Positions 29,390-38,921 of a stretch of DNA of 64,000 nucleotides are shown here, piece by piece. The position numbers and the translations under genes were made by a program. Within the stretch, counting starts at the first letter, position 1. Each line of letters opens with the position of its first letter. Source of the stretch: Acidobacteriota bacterium (GTDB taxonomy: Bacteria; Acidobacteriota; Terriglobia; Terriglobales; Acidobacteriaceae); contig JAJXWS010000004.1 in NCBI GenBank assembly GCA_021781495.1, positions 1 to 64,000 of the forward strand, given 5' to 3'. The notes beneath the pieces were generated by a model. That model was not told the origin of the DNA. It saw nothing but the letters and a program-made list of their open reading frames with translations, and did not search any database.

Positions 29390-29986
29390 ATGCCAGGACA
29401 AGACGGCCCGGTACAGGCTGAGATCGAGCTGCTTCCAAGCCGGTATCAGGCGACGCTGAACGCATTTCGACGGCTGGTGGAGGGAACGAGCAAGTCCCCC
29501 TACGTGCTGGCCGCCGTGCGCACCCCGGCTGACGAGCTGCTGCCGATCCAGGTGCGGCACGAGGATCTGTACGTGATCGCGTTCAAAGGCGCTGACAGCT
29601 GGTACACCTTTGACGATCAGCAGGGCGGATGGGGCAAGTCGTGTGGCGTGGGCTCCAACTACGCGCAGCTTGGCACAGTGGGCACGGTGAACTACCAGGA
29701 CCTTGTCGATCTGGGAGAGCTGAGCCGCTTCCAGAAGGGCGTGGTACTGAACAAGCGGCTGTGCGCAATCCTGTTCGCGGTGGTGTCTGAGGCGTCGCGG
29801 TTTGCCACTGTGGCCACGTATTTCACAGGCATCACAAACCAGTTGTTGCCGGGCGGCATGAACTTTGAGTTCATGCGCTCCACCTACTTCAACAACTGGA
29901 CCAAGCCGCCGGATGACGAGATGGAGCCGGGCAAGGTTTACCACTACACCAGGCATGACATCCTGGTGCAGCGCAATCGCTTCTGA
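29390..29986 (+). CDS. Ribosome-inactivating protein (RIP)-like rRNA N-glycosidase homolog
   Basis: IQVRHEDLYVIAFKGADSWYTF (ricin NAYVVGY.../Stx NLYVTGF...), SNYAQL (ricin GGNYDRL), VVSEASRF (ricin ISEAARF), FNNWTK (ricin ENSWGRL). Y61, Y91, E134/R137 and W170 occur in the right order. In-frame TAA at 29378-29380 fixes the N-terminus; no signal peptide. Confidence 0.8.
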   Translation: MPGQDGPVQAEIELLPSRYQATLNAFRRLVEGTSKSPYVLAAVRTPADELLPIQVRHEDLYVIAFKGADSWYTFDDQQGGWGKSCGVGSNYAQLGTVGTVNYQDLVDLGELSRFQKGVVLNKRLCAILFAVVSEASRFATVATYFTGITNQLLPGGMNFEFMRSTYFNNWTKPPDDEMEPGKVYHYTRHDILVQRNRF

Positions 29987-30014
29987 GTGTGGCGCCATGC
30001 GATAGACTCCATGC

Positions 30015-30719
30015 ATGATTCATGACGGGCGCCGCAGAAAACTCCCCTTCGATGCCGCGGAGGCGGTGGAGCATTTAAAAGCGAGCGATGCAAAGCTTGC
30101 CGTGCTGATGGAGCGGGCGGGGCCGTTTACGCTGCGGCTGGACCCTTCGCCGTCGCCGTTCGAGTCGCTGCTGGAGTCCATCCTGTATCAGCAGCTGCAC
30201 GGGAAAGCGGCGGCCACCATTCACCGTCGCGTGCGGGAGTATTTTGGCAGCGATCCCACGCCGCAACTGCTGCTGGATACGCCCGATGATCCGCTGCGTG
30301 CGGCCGGTGTCTCCGGCAACAAGATCAAGGCGCTGCGCGATCTGGCGGCCAAGACGCTGGACGGAACGGTGCCCGCGCACGCGGCCATTCGCAAAATGAC
30401 AGACGCGGAGATTGTGGAGCGGCTGACGGCTGTGCGCGGTATTGGGCCGTGGACGGTGGAGATGCTGCTGATCTTTCGCATGGGGCGGCCGGATGTGCTG
30501 CCGGTAACGGACTACGGCGTGCGCAAGGGATTTGCATTGACCTTTCAACGGTTGCCGAAGTCGCGCGCGGTGGAGGCGAGCGACCTGCCGAAGCCGGAGG
30601 TACTGCTGAAGCGGGGCAAGCGGTGGGCGCCCTTCCGCACCGTGGCAGCGTGGTATCTGTGGCGTGCATGCGACCTGGCCAGGGCGAATGCGCCGGCGGG
30701 GCGGGCGAGCCTACAATAG
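30015..30719 (+). CDS. DNA-3-methyladenine glycosylase II (AlkA-like, HhH-GPD)
   Basis: ESILYQQLHGKAAATIHRRV; ERLTAVRGIGPWTVEMLLIFRMGRPDVLPVTDYGVRKGF HhH-GPD with catalytic Asp. Confidence 0.88.
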   Translation: MIHDGRRRKLPFDAAEAVEHLKASDAKLAVLMERAGPFTLRLDPSPSPFESLLESILYQQLHGKAAATIHRRVREYFGSDPTPQLLLDTPDDPLRAAGVSGNKIKALRDLAAKTLDGTVPAHAAIRKMTDAEIVERLTAVRGIGPWTVEMLLIFRMGRPDVLPVTDYGVRKGFALTFQRLPKSRAVEASDLPKPEVLLKRGKRWAPFRTVAAWYLWRACDLARANAPAGRASLQ

Positions 30720-30769
30720 CAAGACAGCCGGTGATTCGAGTGAAGAACCGGTTGTTGATTGGAACGCCG

Positions 30770-33250
30770 ATGGCCCCAGGGAAACGTTTTGTCTGCATTC
30801 ATGGTCACTTTTATCAGCCGCCGCGGGAGCATCCGTGGCTGGAGACGGTAGAGACACAGGACTCCGCCGCGCCGTATCACGACTGGAATGAGCGCATCTG
30901 TGCCGAGTGCTATGCCACCAACGGCGCCGCGCGCATTGTGAACATCAAGAACCAGATCACCCGCATCATCAACAACTACGCGCGCATCAGCTTTAACTTC
31001 GGCCCTACGCTGCTCAGCTGGCTGAAGGACAACGCACCGCGCACCCACCGGATGATTCTGGATGGAGAGCACCGCAGCCGGAGAAACTTCCGCGGCCACA
31101 GTTCGGCCATGGCGCAGGTGTACAACCACATGATTCTGCCGCTGGCGAGCCGCCGCGACCGGATTACGCAGATTCGCTGGGGCATTGCGGACTACTTCCA
31201 CCACTACGGCGCGCAGCCCGAGGGGATGTGGCTGGCGGAGACGGCGGTGGATACCGAGACGCTGCAGCTGATGGCGCAGCACGGGATTCGCTATACGCTG
31301 CTGGCGCCGCACCAGTGCAAGCGGATCAGGCCGCTGAACGATGCAGCCGGCTGGACGGATACGCCGGGCGCCACGGTGGATACCACGCGGCCCTACCTGG
31401 TGCGGTTTACCTCGGGCGCCTCCATTGCGGTGTTCTTTTACGATGGGCCCATCTCGCGAGCCATTGCGTTTGAAGGGCTGCTGAACTCCGGCGAGGCCTT
31501 CTCGGCGCGGCTGAAGTCGGGCTTCAAGGAGGGCGCGCATCCGCAGCTGGTGCATGTGGCCACGGACGGCGAGTCCTACGGGCACCACCACAAGCACGGC
31601 GAGATGGCGCTGGCCTATGCGCTGAGCCTGCTGGAGAAGGACAAGACCGTCAAGCTGACAAACTACTCGTGCTTCCTGTCGCAGTTTCCGCCGGAGTATG
31701 AGTGCGAGATTGTGGACAACACCTCGTGGAGCTGCGTGCACGGGGTGGAGCGGTGGCGCTCCGACTGCGGCTGCAACGGGGGCAGGGCTGGATGGAACCA
31801 GGCGTGGCGCGGTCCGCTGCGGCAGGCGCTGGACGAGCTGCGGGATGTGGTGGCGACGCTGACGGAAGAGGAAGGCGAGACGCTTTTCCGCGATGTGTGG
31901 GATGCGCGCGACAGCTACATCCAGGTGATCCTGGATCGCGGCACGGATGTGGAGGAACAATTCTTTGAGGATCACCAGGAACACCCGCTGAGCGAAGAGG
32001 AGCGCGTGAAGGCGCTCCAGCTGATGGAGATGCAGCGGCACGCGCAGCTGATGTACACAAGCTGCGGCTGGTTCTTCGACGACATCTCCGGAATTGAGAC
32101 GGTGCAGGTGATTGCGTATGCGGCGCGCGTGCTGCAACTGGCGCAGGCGCTGTTTGGCGCGCGCGCGGCCGCACTGGAGGAGAAGTTTCTGGCGCGGCTG
32201 GCCGAGGCGCGATCCAACGTGCCGGCAGCAGGCGACGGCGCGCGCATCTACAACCAGAAGATCCGCCAGATGGAGCTGGGGCTGGAGCAGGTGGCGGCGC
32301 ACTACGCCATTAGCAGCGTGTTCTCGTCGTTTGCTGAGGAGACAGAGCTGTTCTGCTACCGGGTGCGGCGCATCTCCTATGACATCTACACCTCTGGCCG
32401 CGGGCGGCTGGCGCTGGGGCGCGCGGCAATGGCCAGCGCGATTACCGGGCTCAGGCAGAGCTTCTCCTTTGCCGTGTTGCACTTTGGCGACCAGAACATT
32501 ACGGCAGCCGTGAAGCCCTACGTGGATGAGGATGCGGCGGCGTTCGAGGCATTTGCGGCGCAGGCCTCAGAGCAGGTGCAGGCGGGCAACTTTCCGGAGG
32601 TGATCCGGATGCTGGACCGCTACTACGGGCACGTGGACTACTCGCTGACCTCGCTGTTTACCGACGAGCAGCGGCGGATTGTGCAGCTGATTCTGAACTC
32701 GACGCTGTGGGATATTGAGAACTCGCTCACGACGATCTACGAGGACCATGCGAGCCTGCTGCACTTCCTGGCCAAGGCGGGTTTGCCCAAGCCTCCGGCG
32801 CTGACGCTGGCGGCAGGATTCGCCATCAACGCGGGCCTGCGGCGCGCGCTGGAAGCGGATCCGATCGACCAGGCGCTGCTGCGGTCGTTCCTGCAGCTGG
32901 CGAAGGCGGACCAGGTGGCACTGGAGACGCCAACCCTCTCCTATATTGCGGACCAGCGCATGAAGCGGGTGATGGTGGAGCTGCAGCTCTCATCCGGCTC
33001 ACTGGAGATGCTGGACCGCGCGCTGACGCTGGCGCGCACGCTGGTGGAGCTGCCCTTTGAGCTGAACTTATGGCAGGCACAGAACATCTGGTATGAGATT
33101 CTGCGGACCTCGAGCTACTCGCTGACGGCGCTGGCGGACGAGGACCGGCCGCACTGGAACCGCGACTTCAACGAGCTCGGCACGTGCCTCTCCATTGACT
33201 GCGCGGCGGTAACAACGCAGGACCTGCTGGCGGAGACGACGGGAGACTAG
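30770..33250 (+). CDS. GH57 family glycoside hydrolase with DUF3536
   Basis: KRFVCIHGHFYQPPREHPWLE; GMWLAETAVD; ATDGESYGHHHKHGEMALAYAL. Internal ATG at 30770 chosen. Confidence 0.88.
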   Translation: MAPGKRFVCIHGHFYQPPREHPWLETVETQDSAAPYHDWNERICAECYATNGAARIVNIKNQITRIINNYARISFNFGPTLLSWLKDNAPRTHRMILDGEHRSRRNFRGHSSAMAQVYNHMILPLASRRDRITQIRWGIADYFHHYGAQPEGMWLAETAVDTETLQLMAQHGIRYTLLAPHQCKRIRPLNDAAGWTDTPGATVDTTRPYLVRFTSGASIAVFFYDGPISRAIAFEGLLNSGEAFSARLKSGFKEGAHPQLVHVATDGESYGHHHKHGEMALAYALSLLEKDKTVKLTNYSCFLSQFPPEYECEIVDNTSWSCVHGVERWRSDCGCNGGRAGWNQAWRGPLRQALDELRDVVATLTEEEGETLFRDVWDARDSYIQVILDRGTDVEEQFFEDHQEHPLSEEERVKALQLMEMQRHAQLMYTSCGWFFDDISGIETVQVIAYAARVLQLAQALFGARAAALEEKFLARLAEARSNVPAAGDGARIYNQKIRQMELGLEQVAAHYAISSVFSSFAEETELFCYRVRRISYDIYTSGRGRLALGRAAMASAITGLRQSFSFAVLHFGDQNITAAVKPYVDEDAAAFEAFAAQASEQVQAGNFPEVIRMLDRYYGHVDYSLTSLFTDEQRRIVQLILNSTLWDIENSLTTIYEDHASLLHFLAKAGLPKPPALTLAAGFAINAGLRRALEADPIDQALLRSFLQLAKADQVALETPTLSYIADQRMKRVMVELQLSSGSLEMLDRALTLARTLVELPFELNLWQAQNIWYEILRTSSYSLTALADEDRPHWNRDFNELGTCLSIDCAAVTTQDLLAETTGD

Positions 33251-33308
33251 GAGAGCGCACGCAGCGCACGGCCAGGCACACGCGAAGGCCAAACGATGAC
33301 GGAAACAA

Positions 33309-33336
33309 AAAGTGCGGGTTGATCGGCCCGCACTTT
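33309..33336. terminator. Bidirectional terminator (probable ancestral aspS terminator)
   Basis: AAAGTGCGGG-ttgatcgg-CCCGCACTTT. Confidence 0.75.
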
Positions 33337-33365
33337 GCATCTGTACTGAACGTGGGTGAAAGCGG

Positions 33366-33448
33366 CTAGCTTTTCAGCGCCACGCGGACGTGCAGCTCCT
33401 TCAACTGCTGCTCGGTCACGGTGGTAGGCGCGTCGACCATCAGGTCGA
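33366..33448 (-). repeat. Duplicated aspS 3' end (copy A), encodes ...[25 protein letters not shown]-stop
   Basis: 81 bp (33368-33448) matches 34123-34203 except two silent third-position differences; stop is TAG here, TGA in aspS. Confidence 0.9.
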
Positions 33449-33811
33449 GGACTTGTCGAGGTCCGCGATGGCGTCTTCGAGTGCTGTGCGCAAGGCGGGC
33501 AGATCGCGCTCGATAGTCTTCCACACGGTGTCCCAGTCGATCGCGAAATATCCATGCGACAACTGGTTCCGCATGCCGTAAATCGCCGCAAAAGGGATAT
33601 CCCGAAACCGTGCAGCGGCATCCGGCATCGCATCCAGGAGCTTCCTCGATGCCTCACCCAGAACTTCGAAGTTACGAACCACAGCGTCCTGTAGGAGCTG
33701 GTCGGAGAGAAAGACTTCCGCGTTCTTGCCCTGCGTGTATTGCTGAATGCGCGAGACAGCGTCGAGCATGTGCCCGAGATAGTCGTGCACGCGCAGAGGA
33801 CGGCATTTCAT
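33440..33811 (-). CDS. hepT: HepT-like toxin (DUF86) of a MntA/HepT toxin-antitoxin system
   Basis: RNQLSHGYF (RX4HXY HEPN motif); overlaps mntA by 4 bp. Confidence 0.85.
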   Translation of the reverse strand: MKCRPLRVHDYLGHMLDAVSRIQQYTQGKNAEVFLSDQLLQDAVVRNFEVLGEASRKLLDAMPDAAARFRDIPFAAIYGMRNQLSHGYFAIDWDTVWKTIERDLPALRTALEDAIADLDKSST

Positions 33812-34104
33812 ACGGGTCTGGCTTCGGTCAGCACGGCGTCGCGAAAGGATTCAGGCAGGAATTTAGGCGTGAGCAGATCAACCTTAATGCCAACCTCTGC
33901 TTCAATTTCGCTCTGAAGCCGGGCAATGTCGAGCAGGCTGGTTTCCGGCGAGGGATCGACAAGGATATCCAGGTCGCTGTCGTCCGCATCATCGCCGTGC
34001 AAGACCGAGCCGAACACGCGCGGATTTGCCATGCCGGATTGAAGCACCAGCCGACGAATGGCTTCGCGATGCCGAGGCAGAGCTTCGGACGGTCTCATGC
34101 GCAC
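33808..34104 (-). CDS. mntA: MntA-like minimal nucleotidyltransferase antitoxin
   Basis: RVFGSVLHGDDADDSDLDILVD (GS...SDLDI) nucleotidyltransferase motif. Confidence 0.85.
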   Translation of the reverse strand: MRMRPSEALPRHREAIRRLVLQSGMANPRVFGSVLHGDDADDSDLDILVDPSPETSLLDIARLQSEIEAEVGIKVDLLTPKFLPESFRDAVLTEARPV

Positions 34105-34120
34105 GATTTTACCGCAAGCC

Positions 34121-35995
34121 TCAGCTTTTCAGCGCCACGCGGACGTGCAGCTCCTTCAACTGCTGCTCGGTCACGGTGGTCGGCGCGTCAACCATCAGGT
34201 CGATGGCCTTGGCCGTCTTGGGGAAGGCGATGACCTCGCGCAGGCTGGGCGCGCCGGTGAGCAGCATGACAATGCGATCGAGCCCGAGCGCGATGCCGCC
34301 GTGCGGCGGAGTGCCGTACTCCAGTGCGTCCAGGAAGAAGCCGAAGCGCTGCCGGGCCTCCTCGTCGCTGATGCCCAGGGCCTGGAAGATGACCTGCTGC
34401 ACATCCTTGCGATGGATACGGATGGAGCCCGAGCCGAGCTCCAGGCCGTTCATGGCAAGGTCATAGCAGTTGGCGCGGACGCTGGCCGGGTCGCTGACCA
34501 GGTTGGCCATGTCGTGCTCATGCGGCGCGGTGAAGGGGTGATGCGCCGGAACCCACGAGGCCGTCGACAGGTCGTACTCGAACATCGGGAAGTCGGTAAT
34601 CCAGATGGGATGGAAGGAGGCGGCGCCGTCGATGCAGCGGCCGCTGCGCGGCTCGGCGTTGTGCACGGTCTCGTCGGTCACGCGGAAGGCGCCGTGGCGC
34701 TCGGCGTACTTCTTGGCCAGCTCGGTGCGGAAGCTGCCCGCAGCGGCAAGCACGTTGATCTCGCGCTCGCTCAGGCGGCCCTCAAACTTGGTATCGCTGG
34801 CCTTGATGTGATGCGCGGGATCGCCGGCAACGATGATGACGAAGTCCGCGTCCGAGGCTCCGGCCAGCTCGCGAACCTTCACGGCGGCCTCGGGGAATCC
34901 CTTGGCGAGGCGCTTGAAGTCGTCAATGAACTTGGCGCCCTTCTTCTGGTCGAAGAGCGGATGGTTGTCTTCGCGCTCCTTGCGGCTCAGCTCGCCCACG
35001 TTGGGAATGCGCAGCGCGACGATGGGCAGCGCGGGATCGATCTGCAGCGCGGCAAGATTCTCGTCGGTGAAAGCAGAGCGCACATCGGTAAGGCCGGGCA
35101 GGCGCAGATCGGGCTTGTCCGTGCCGTACTGCTGCATGGCCTGGTCGTAGGTCATGCGCGGGAAGGGGCGTGGCAGCGAAACGCCGGCGGCGGCAAAGGC
35201 CGCGACCAGGAAGTCCTCCACAACGGCAAAGACCGACTCCTGGCGCGGGAAGCTCATCTCCAGATCGACCTGTGTGAACTCAAGCTGGCGATCGGCGCGC
35301 AGGTCCTCATCGCGGAAGCAGCGCGCGATCTGGAAGTAGCGGTCGAAGCCGGAGATCATCAGGATCTGCTTGAAGATCTGCGGCGACTGCGGCAGGGCGT
35401 AGAACTCGCCCGGGTGAACGCGGCTGGGCACCAGAAAGTCGCGCGCGCCCTCCGGCGTGGACTTGGTGAGGATGGGGGTCTCGACTTCCAGGAAGCCCTG
35501 TCGGCTCAGGCTCTCGCGGATGGCGAGGGTAATGTCGTGGCGCAGGCGGAAGTTGCGCTGCATCTCTGCGCGGCGCAGGTCCACGTAGCGGTACTTCAGG
35601 CGGACTTCCTCGTTCTGGATGGCCTCCTCGGCGGGCGAGAAGGGCGCCAGGCGCGTGTCATTCAGCACCAGGATCTGGCTGGCCTCAATCTCGATCTCGC
35701 CGGTCTCCATCTTGGGATTCACCGCCTCCGCCGAGCGCAGGCGCACCTTGCCGATGGCGGCGACAACGTACTCCGGCCGGACCTGCTCGCCCTTGGCGTG
35801 GCCGTCGGGGGTGAGCTCCTTGTCCAGCACGATCTGCGAGATGCCGGAGCGATCGCGCAGGTCAAGGAAGATGAGGTTGCCGTGGTCGCGGCGGCGGTTG
35901 ACCCAGCCCATCAGAACCACTTGCTGGCCAGCGTGGGCGGCGCGCAGGTCGCCGCAGAGATGCGTCCGTTCGAGGTTACCTAAAAAGTCGAGCAC
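34121..35995 (-). CDS. aspS: Aspartyl-tRNA synthetase
   Basis: [63 protein letters not shown] start at 35995 preferred to 36031, which overlaps hisS. Confidence 0.95.
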   Translation of the reverse strand: MLDFLGNLERTHLCGDLRAAHAGQQVVLMGWVNRRRDHGNLIFLDLRDRSGISQIVLDKELTPDGHAKGEQVRPEYVVAAIGKVRLRSAEAVNPKMETGEIEIEASQILVLNDTRLAPFSPAEEAIQNEEVRLKYRYVDLRRAEMQRNFRLRHDITLAIRESLSRQGFLEVETPILTKSTPEGARDFLVPSRVHPGEFYALPQSPQIFKQILMISGFDRYFQIARCFRDEDLRADRQLEFTQVDLEMSFPRQESVFAVVEDFLVAAFAAAGVSLPRPFPRMTYDQAMQQYGTDKPDLRLPGLTDVRSAFTDENLAALQIDPALPIVALRIPNVGELSRKEREDNHPLFDQKKGAKFIDDFKRLAKGFPEAAVKVRELAGASDADFVIIVAGDPAHHIKASDTKFEGRLSEREINVLAAAGSFRTELAKKYAERHGAFRVTDETVHNAEPRSGRCIDGAASFHPIWITDFPMFEYDLSTASWVPAHHPFTAPHEHDMANLVSDPASVRANCYDLAMNGLELGSGSIRIHRKDVQQVIFQALGISDEEARQRFGFFLDALEYGTPPHGGIALGLDRIVMLLTGAPSLREVIAFPKTAKAIDLMVDAPTTVTEQQLKELHVRVALKS

Positions 35996-36008
35996 TCCGT
36001 GTTTCCTT

Positions 36009-37313
36009 CTACTCGCCTGCGGGCCGGGCAAGAAGCGCCGCGAGCTCCGCGCGAGGGACCTTGGTTTGTATGCCTGTGGAGAAGTCCTTCACTGTAAGGA
36101 TACCGGATTGGAGCTCATCTTCGCCGAGGATCACGATGCGGCGGGCGGTCCGGTTGGCGGCCTCAAAGGACTTTTTGATCCGGAAGCTGCCGTCGCCCAG
36201 CTCCACGCTGAGCCCGCCGCGGCGCAGTTCGCGGGCCAGGGCCAGGGCGGCGGCGTTCACGGTTTCTCCCAGCGGGGCAATGTAGGCGTCCATGGCCTGC
36301 TGCGCGGCAGAGTCCGGGTTGCCCTCCTGGGCCTGCAGGGTCAGCACCAGGCGGTCCAGCCCAAGGGCGAAGCCGATGCCGGGGGCCTTGGGTCCGCCGA
36401 TGGCCTCGCTGAGGCCGTCGTAGCGGCCGCCGCCCAGCAGGGCATTCTGCGCGCCCAGGCCGCCGTGGGTGAACTCAAAGGTGGTGCGGGTGTAGTAATC
36501 CAGGCCGCGCACCAGGCGGTGATTGCGCGTGTAGGGTACGCCGGCGGCGTCCAGCGCGGCGGTAACGGCGGCAAAGTGGAAGACGGAATCCTGGTCCAGC
36601 GAGTCGGCGATCCTGGGCAACGACTCAATGATGGGCTGGTCCTCCGGCACCTTGCAGTCGAGCACGCGCAGGGGATTGGTGACGGCACGGCGCTGGCAGT
36701 CCGCGCACATCCGCGGGGCAACCGGCACAAGCGCGGCGCGCAGGGCTTCGTTGTAGCGGGCGCGGTCGGCAGCGGAGCCAACGGAGTTGAGGTGCAGCGT
36801 CCAGCCGGTGATGCCAAGCTCGTCCAGCAGCGTGGCGAGCATCTCCAGTACCTCGGCGTCGCGTAGCGGTGACTCGCTGCCGGAGGACGGCGGCCCAATC
36901 ACCTCGGCGCCAATCTGGAAGAACTGGCGATAGCGGCCCTTCTGCGGGCGCTCGCGGCGAAACTGCGGGCCGATGTAGTAGAGCTTCTGCAGCTGGCCGG
37001 TTTCGCCCAGCTTGTGCTCAATGTAGGCGCGAACCACGCCGGCGGTGTTCTCCGGGCGCAGGGTCAGCGACTGGGTCTTCTCGGATTGCGCGCGGGCGCG
37101 GTCCTCCCAGGTGTACATCTCCTTGGAGACGATGTCGGTCTCTTCGCCAACGCTGCGGGCAAAGAGGAAGGTGTCTTCAAAGATGGGGGTGCGGATCTCG
37201 CCGAAGTTGTAGCGGGCGAAGACCCTGCGGGCGGTCTCCTCAATGCGGTTCCAGAGGACCGTCTCCGGCGGCAGAAGATCGCGGGTGCCGCGCACGGCTT
37301 TCAGGGTGGTCAT
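36009..37313 (-). CDS. hisS: Histidyl-tRNA synthetase
   Basis: [50 protein letters not shown]. Confidence 0.96.
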   Translation of the reverse strand: MTTLKAVRGTRDLLPPETVLWNRIEETARRVFARYNFGEIRTPIFEDTFLFARSVGEETDIVSKEMYTWEDRARAQSEKTQSLTLRPENTAGVVRAYIEHKLGETGQLQKLYYIGPQFRRERPQKGRYRQFFQIGAEVIGPPSSGSESPLRDAEVLEMLATLLDELGITGWTLHLNSVGSAADRARYNEALRAALVPVAPRMCADCQRRAVTNPLRVLDCKVPEDQPIIESLPRIADSLDQDSVFHFAAVTAALDAAGVPYTRNHRLVRGLDYYTRTTFEFTHGGLGAQNALLGGGRYDGLSEAIGGPKAPGIGFALGLDRLVLTLQAQEGNPDSAAQQAMDAYIAPLGETVNAAALALARELRRGGLSVELGDGSFRIKKSFEAANRTARRIVILGEDELQSGILTVKDFSTGIQTKVPRAELAALLARPAGE

Positions 37314-37507
37314 AACTTATTTAGTTTAAATGGGCCGGATTGGCGAAGAGGTTCGCACAGCAACAAGATGGCGCCGGATGCGTCTAACTATCTGTCCGCT
37401 CCAAGTCCAGGACACGCACAAACGCGTGGCCATAAGGCCACGTGACAGTTGGATTAAATCAACGGCGTGACGGAAAGTTTTTTGCCACGGAGGCTGCATA
37501 ATTCAGT

Positions 37508-38395
37508 ATGAAATTCCATTCCTGTCTCCCCAGGGAATGTACTCCGGTGTGTTGTGCGCAGTCGCGGCACCGGTTTCCTTATTTCCGTCGTTTCGCCCTC
37601 CTTCCTTACTGCATTGCCCTGCTTTCGTTTGCCGTGCTGATGGCTCCTGCCGCCCAAGCGCAGCAGATTGCCATGAGCTCCAGCGCGGAGATGCCTGACG
37701 CGCCCGTGCCGGAGGCCGTCATGGGTGCCGGCAAGGTGCCGGCAGGCTCCACCGTGGCAGAGGACGCCAGCGGGGCTCCAACGGAAGGGCAGCAGACCAA
37801 GCGGATTCTGGGCATCATACCCAACTTCCGCGCGGTAAGCGCGGACCAGACACTGCCGCCGCAGACCGTGAAAGAGAAGTTCCAGACGGCGACCAGTGAC
37901 TCGTTTGACTACTCGTCAGTTTTCATTCCGGCAGCGCTTGCGGGCTATTCCCTGGGCACCAATGCAATGCCGGAGTTTGGGCAGGGGGCGCGGGGATTCG
38001 CGCGGTACTTCTGGCACTCGGCTGTGGACCAGACGAGCGAGAACTACCTGGTGGAGTTCATTGTGCCGTCGCTGACGCGGGAGGATACGCGCTACTACAC
38101 GCTGGGCCACGGCGGATTCCTGAAGAGAACCAGCTACGCGCTGAGCCGCGCCGTGGTGACGCGCTCCGATGAGGGGCACGCGGTCTTCAATGCAAGCGAG
38201 GTGTTTGGCGCGGGCGCTTCGGCTGGGCTGTCGAACTTGTACTACCCCTCGCGCGAGCGCAGCCTTGCCAACACGGGAACGCAGTGGGGGCTGGATGTGG
38301 GCATTGACTCGCTGTCCTTCGTCGCCAAGGAATTCTGGCCGGACTGGAACCGGTGGCTGCTGCACGGAGCAGGCCGCGGCGCGCAGGCAAAGTGA
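37508..38395 (+). CDS. Conserved secreted hypothetical protein
   Basis: Signal/TM segment CIALLSFAVLMAPAAQAQQ; SVDQTSENYLVEFIVPSL-like segment; codon usage consistent with coding. Confidence 0.6.
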   Translation: MKFHSCLPRECTPVCCAQSRHRFPYFRRFALLPYCIALLSFAVLMAPAAQAQQIAMSSSAEMPDAPVPEAVMGAGKVPAGSTVAEDASGAPTEGQQTKRILGIIPNFRAVSADQTLPPQTVKEKFQTATSDSFDYSSVFIPAALAGYSLGTNAMPEFGQGARGFARYFWHSAVDQTSENYLVEFIVPSLTREDTRYYTLGHGGFLKRTSYALSRAVVTRSDEGHAVFNASEVFGAGASAGLSNLYYPSRERSLANTGTQWGLDVGIDSLSFVAKEFWPDWNRWLLHGAGRGAQAK

Positions 38396-38410
38396 GGACT
38401 GAGCGTACTT

Positions 38411-38458
38411 CTACGGTAGAAGATCGTGCGTGCCGCGCACGGTACGGACGGTGGTCAC
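38411..38458 (-). pseudogene. hisS N-terminal ghost fragment
   Basis: GTGACCACCGTCCGTACCGTGCGCGGCACGCACGATCTTCTACCGTAG = (M)TTVRTVRGTHDLLP*, aligning with His[17 protein letters not shown]. Confidence 0.75.
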
Positions 38459-38592
38459 AACGGATTGAATCTCAATAGACCACGCAGCGTGGCCACTTCG
38501 ACCGCATCCTTCACAAGTGTCGGCGCGTCTATACAAGTGCGCTTGTTGGGGTATAAATGTGTATGCGCCATCCCCGGCGTGGGAGTAAGCCC

Positions 38593-38802
38593 ATGATGTT
38601 TCACGTGGTCCTGAAAACAGATGAGAACGGCTGGGTTGTGGCGGAGTGCCCTGCTCTGCCCGGCTGCGTCTCTCAGGGAAAGACGGAACAGGAAGCGCTT
38701 ACGAACATCAAAGAGGCTATAACGGCGTGGCTTTGGGCAGAGGATCAAAAGGCTGCTGACGCACTGCCAGAGGATGAGGCCCCGCTTGTCGTAGCCGTGT
38801 GA
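38593..38802 (+). CDS. hicB: HicB family antitoxin
   Basis: FHVVLKTDENGWVVAECPALPGCVSQGKTEQEALTNIKEAITAWL. Confidence 0.85.
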   Translation: MMFHVVLKTDENGWVVAECPALPGCVSQGKTEQEALTNIKEAITAWLWAEDQKAADALPEDEAPLVVAV

Positions 38803-38921
38803 TGGGATCCTCTTCTGTAAATTCATCCACATAAATCTGGCTCAAGCTTCCAGAGACACGACCCCGTTTTCCACACATCGTGCACTTTAAGTTGTGCATA
38901 AGATTGATGTAAGGCGGTTGC

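Noticed and set aside
29390-29986. Alternative idea: generic hypothetical or phage tail-fibre-like protein
   Set aside because: The co-occurrence of YVIAF, SNYxxL, SEASRF and NNW in RIP order is far more specific than any other family I could match.
30545-32482. 645-aa minus-strand ORF
   Set aside because: Antisense to the AlkA-like and GH57 genes; no recognisable domains.
33247-33657. 136-aa minus-strand ORF through the aspS duplicate
   Set aside because: Out of frame with hepT and with the aspS remnant; no motifs.
34058-35983. 641-aa plus-strand ORF
   Set aside because: Antisense to aspS; composition typical of GC-driven spurious ORFs.
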